A stretch of DNA of 64,000 bases, taken from NCBI RefSeq assembly GCF_002860205.1, contig NZ_PGVB01000004.1, positions 1-64,000 on the forward strand, in the 5' to 3' direction. Position 1 is the stretch's first letter. Every line of letters starts with the position of its first letter. The stretch is from Bacillus sp. T33-2. Its GTDB lineage: Bacteria; Bacillota; Bacilli; Bacillales; Cytobacillaceae. Position numbers and translations under genes: made by a program. Below, one piece after another: positions 62,536 to 64,000 of the stretch. The notes below the pieces were generated by a model, which was not told where the DNA came from, did no database searches, and saw only the letters and a list, made by a program, of their open reading frames with translations.

Positions 62536-64000
62536 CTATTTTTCTAGTTTAAAAGTCAGAGCGGTTACATCTTTGCTGTTTGGCCCCATATAAGCAGTGA
62601 AAGTCCCGGCATCACTTGTATACTGAAGGTCCTCATGATAGTATCGGAGTCTCTCTTCTGTAATTGTAAAGGTCACTTTTTTCGTTTCCTTCGGCTCCAA
62701 AGTGATTTTTTGGAAATCTTTCAATTCCTTTACAGGACGGACAATTTCTCCTGCAATATCACGGATATACAGCTGAACCACTTCATCACCCGCGACATCT
62801 CCTGTATTGGTGACGTTCACTGATAGAGTAATAGGTTGATCGGCATTCATCTTTTCAGCCGATAAGCTGGCATCGCTGTATAGGAAGGTTGTATAACTCA
62901 AGCCAAATCCAAACGGAAGAAGCGGTTCATTAGGAATATCCAAATAATGAGATACATAGCGCTCATATGTCTCAGACACTTTCGGGCGGCCTGTATTAAA
63001 ATGGTTGTAGTAGACCGGAACCTGCCCAACCGAATATGGGAAAGACATTGACAATCGTCCGGATGGATTCACATCTCCATATAATATGTCGGCGATTGCT
63101 GCACCGCCTTCTGTTCCTGGATACCATGCTTCCAAAACAGCGTCTGCTTCATCAATAACACCATGAAGATCGAGAGGGCGACCATTAAATAAAACAGCAA
63201 CTATTGGTTTATTAAATTTTTTAATTTGGGCAACCAGTTCTAGCTGAACGGCAGGTAAACGAATATCCGCCCGGCTGCCGCCTTCTCCGCTCATACGCGA
63301 GCTTTCCCCTAAAGCCAGGATCACGACATCTGCCTGGATTGCAGCCGCCAATGCCTGATTCAGTTCATCTTCTGCACCTGTTTCAATGTCACAGCCGTTA
63401 GCTACAGTAAGGAGAGAAGGATTGATTTTCATTTTTACGCCTTCATCCAATTTAATAGCTTCCTCTTTTGAGCCATGCCATGACCAAGGGCCCAATATAT
63501 CTCCGTTCTGGGCAAACGGACCAATTAGGGCAATTTTCTTGTCTAGTGTTAAAGGAAGAAGGGAGTCTTCATTCTTTAAAAGCACGCAAGATTTTGCCGC
63601 CAATTCTCGAGCTGTCTTTCGATGCTCATCGGAGAGAACAACTTCTTTCTCACGATTTACATCCGCACCGCGATTTGGATTTTCAAACAGCCCCAATTTT
63701 TGTTTTAACTTCAAAATCCGAAGTACGGCCTCGTCAATCAAGGATTGATCCACGGTTCCATTTTCAACAAGCTGTTTTAAATTATCGATATAGCATGTTG
63801 TCATCATTTCGATATCGACTCCTGCCTGAATTGCTTTAACAGCAGCTTCCGCTCCATCTTCAGCAACTCCGTGAGGGATCAATTCCTTGACTGCACCCCA
63901 ATCGGAAATCAAGACGCCGTCAAATCCCCATTCATCCCGCAGCAAATCTCTCATTAACCATTTATTGCCGGTTGCCGGGATGCCATCGACCGTGTTGAAG
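62536..64000 (-). CDS. GH3 beta-glucosidase, N-terminus beyond the window
   Basis: The minus-strand frame is open to the window edge, so the start lies outside. Visible are the catalytic nucleophile Asp (GVLISDWGAV, near 63901), preceded at the edge by NTVDGIPATGNKWL, the GH3 C-terminal domain (ELAAKSCVLLKNEDSLLPL, ILALGESSRMSGEGGSRADI with the probable acid/base Glu) and a fibronectin-III-like end (GDEVVQLYIRD). It would cleave sophorose or short beta-1,2-oligosaccharides to glucose. It is transcribed directly ahead of the phosphorylase gene, in the same order as a Listeria pair. No signal peptide can be judged. Confidence 0.9.
   Translation of the reverse strand, partial: FNTVDGIPATGNKWLMRDLLRDEWGFDGVLISDWGAVKELIPHGVAEDGAEAAVKAIQAGVDIEMMTTCYIDNLKQLVENGTVDQSLIDEAVLRILKLKQKLGLFENPNRGADVNREKEVVLSDEHRKTARELAAKSCVLLKNEDSLLPLTLDKKIALIGPFAQNGDILGPWSWHGSKEEAIKLDEGVKMKINPSLLTVANGCDIETGAEDELNQALAAAIQADVVILALGESSRMSGEGGSRADIRLPAVQLELVAQIKKFNKPIVAVLFNGRPLDLHGVIDEADAVLEAWYPGTEGGAAIADILYGDVNPSGRLSMSFPYSVGQVPVYYNHFNTGRPKVSETYERYVSHYLDIPNEPLLPFGFGLSYTTFLYSDASLSAEKMNADQPITLSVNVTNTGDVAGDEVVQLYIRDIAGEIVRPVKELKDFQKITLEPKETKKVTFTITEERLRYYHEDLQYTSDAGTFTAYMGPNSKDVTALTFKLEK

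Overview
The window looks like chromosome of a low-GC Gram-positive bacterium of the Bacillaceae (Bacillus in the broad sense). This rests on AGGAGG-type ribosome sites with ATG, GTG and TTG starts, sigma-A promoters, BlaR1/BlaI with PbpA/PbpH-type penicillin-binding proteins, a YcgQ/TauE pair and LacI-controlled sugar operons. I cannot fix the genus or species. No tRNA, rRNA or CRISPR array was seen.

The first 30 kb is accessory and AT-rich. After a small CxxC protein and an AbrB-like protein comes a four-ORF operon (1956-6434): a small winged-helix-like protein, an SMC/Rad50-type ATPase with a four-cysteine hook, and a helical-repeat protein whose C-terminal PD-(D/E)xK nuclease is in another frame. 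The layout matches ABC-three-component/Lamassu-type anti-phage systems. Two families of short repeats and a zinc-finger gene remnant follow. An XRE-TPR regulator then faces an EAL-CheW-chemoreceptor operon (7.9-12.7 kb).

From 12.8 to 27.1 kb lies beta-lactam resistance. A decayed IS3 element precedes a class A beta-lactamase. After a DUF2306/PfpI/SHOCT operon and a two-component system come a MecA/PBP3-like PBP, blaI-blaR1 and a PbpA/PbpH-like PBP. The beta-lactamase, the first PBP, blaI and the second PBP each carry a TACA-N2-TGTA dyad upstream, so they look like one BlaI regulon. The PBP-blaIR block is bracketed by two directly repeated remnants of one IS110-family element. From 27.2 to 29.5 kb there are three frameshifted genes (Nudix, a GY-rich protein, YcgQ).

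From about 30 kb on, the DNA is visibly richer in GC and all genes are intact. It holds a TauE/SafE permease, an EEP-family protein, an anaerobic sulfatase maturase with a Cys-type sulfatase, and an ABC exporter with a PH-like and zinc-ribbon front end plus a DUF1854 partner. Then comes a long LacI-controlled operon (38.2-54.1 kb): LacI, GH35, solute-binding protein, a giant carbohydrate-binding/solute-binding fusion, two permease pairs, an NHL-TPR-Yip1 membrane protein and a DUF5696 protein. It is followed by a second GH35, a GH144-like (PF10091) enzyme, a second LacI, a 1116-residue GH94 1,2-beta-oligoglucan phosphorylase-type enzyme and a GH3 beta-glucosidase that runs off the window. GH94 of this type, GH144, GH3 and GH35 together point to import and cytoplasmic breakdown of beta-1,2-glucan (sophoro-oligosaccharides). 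No importer ATPase is encoded, so a shared MsmX-type ATPase is probably used.
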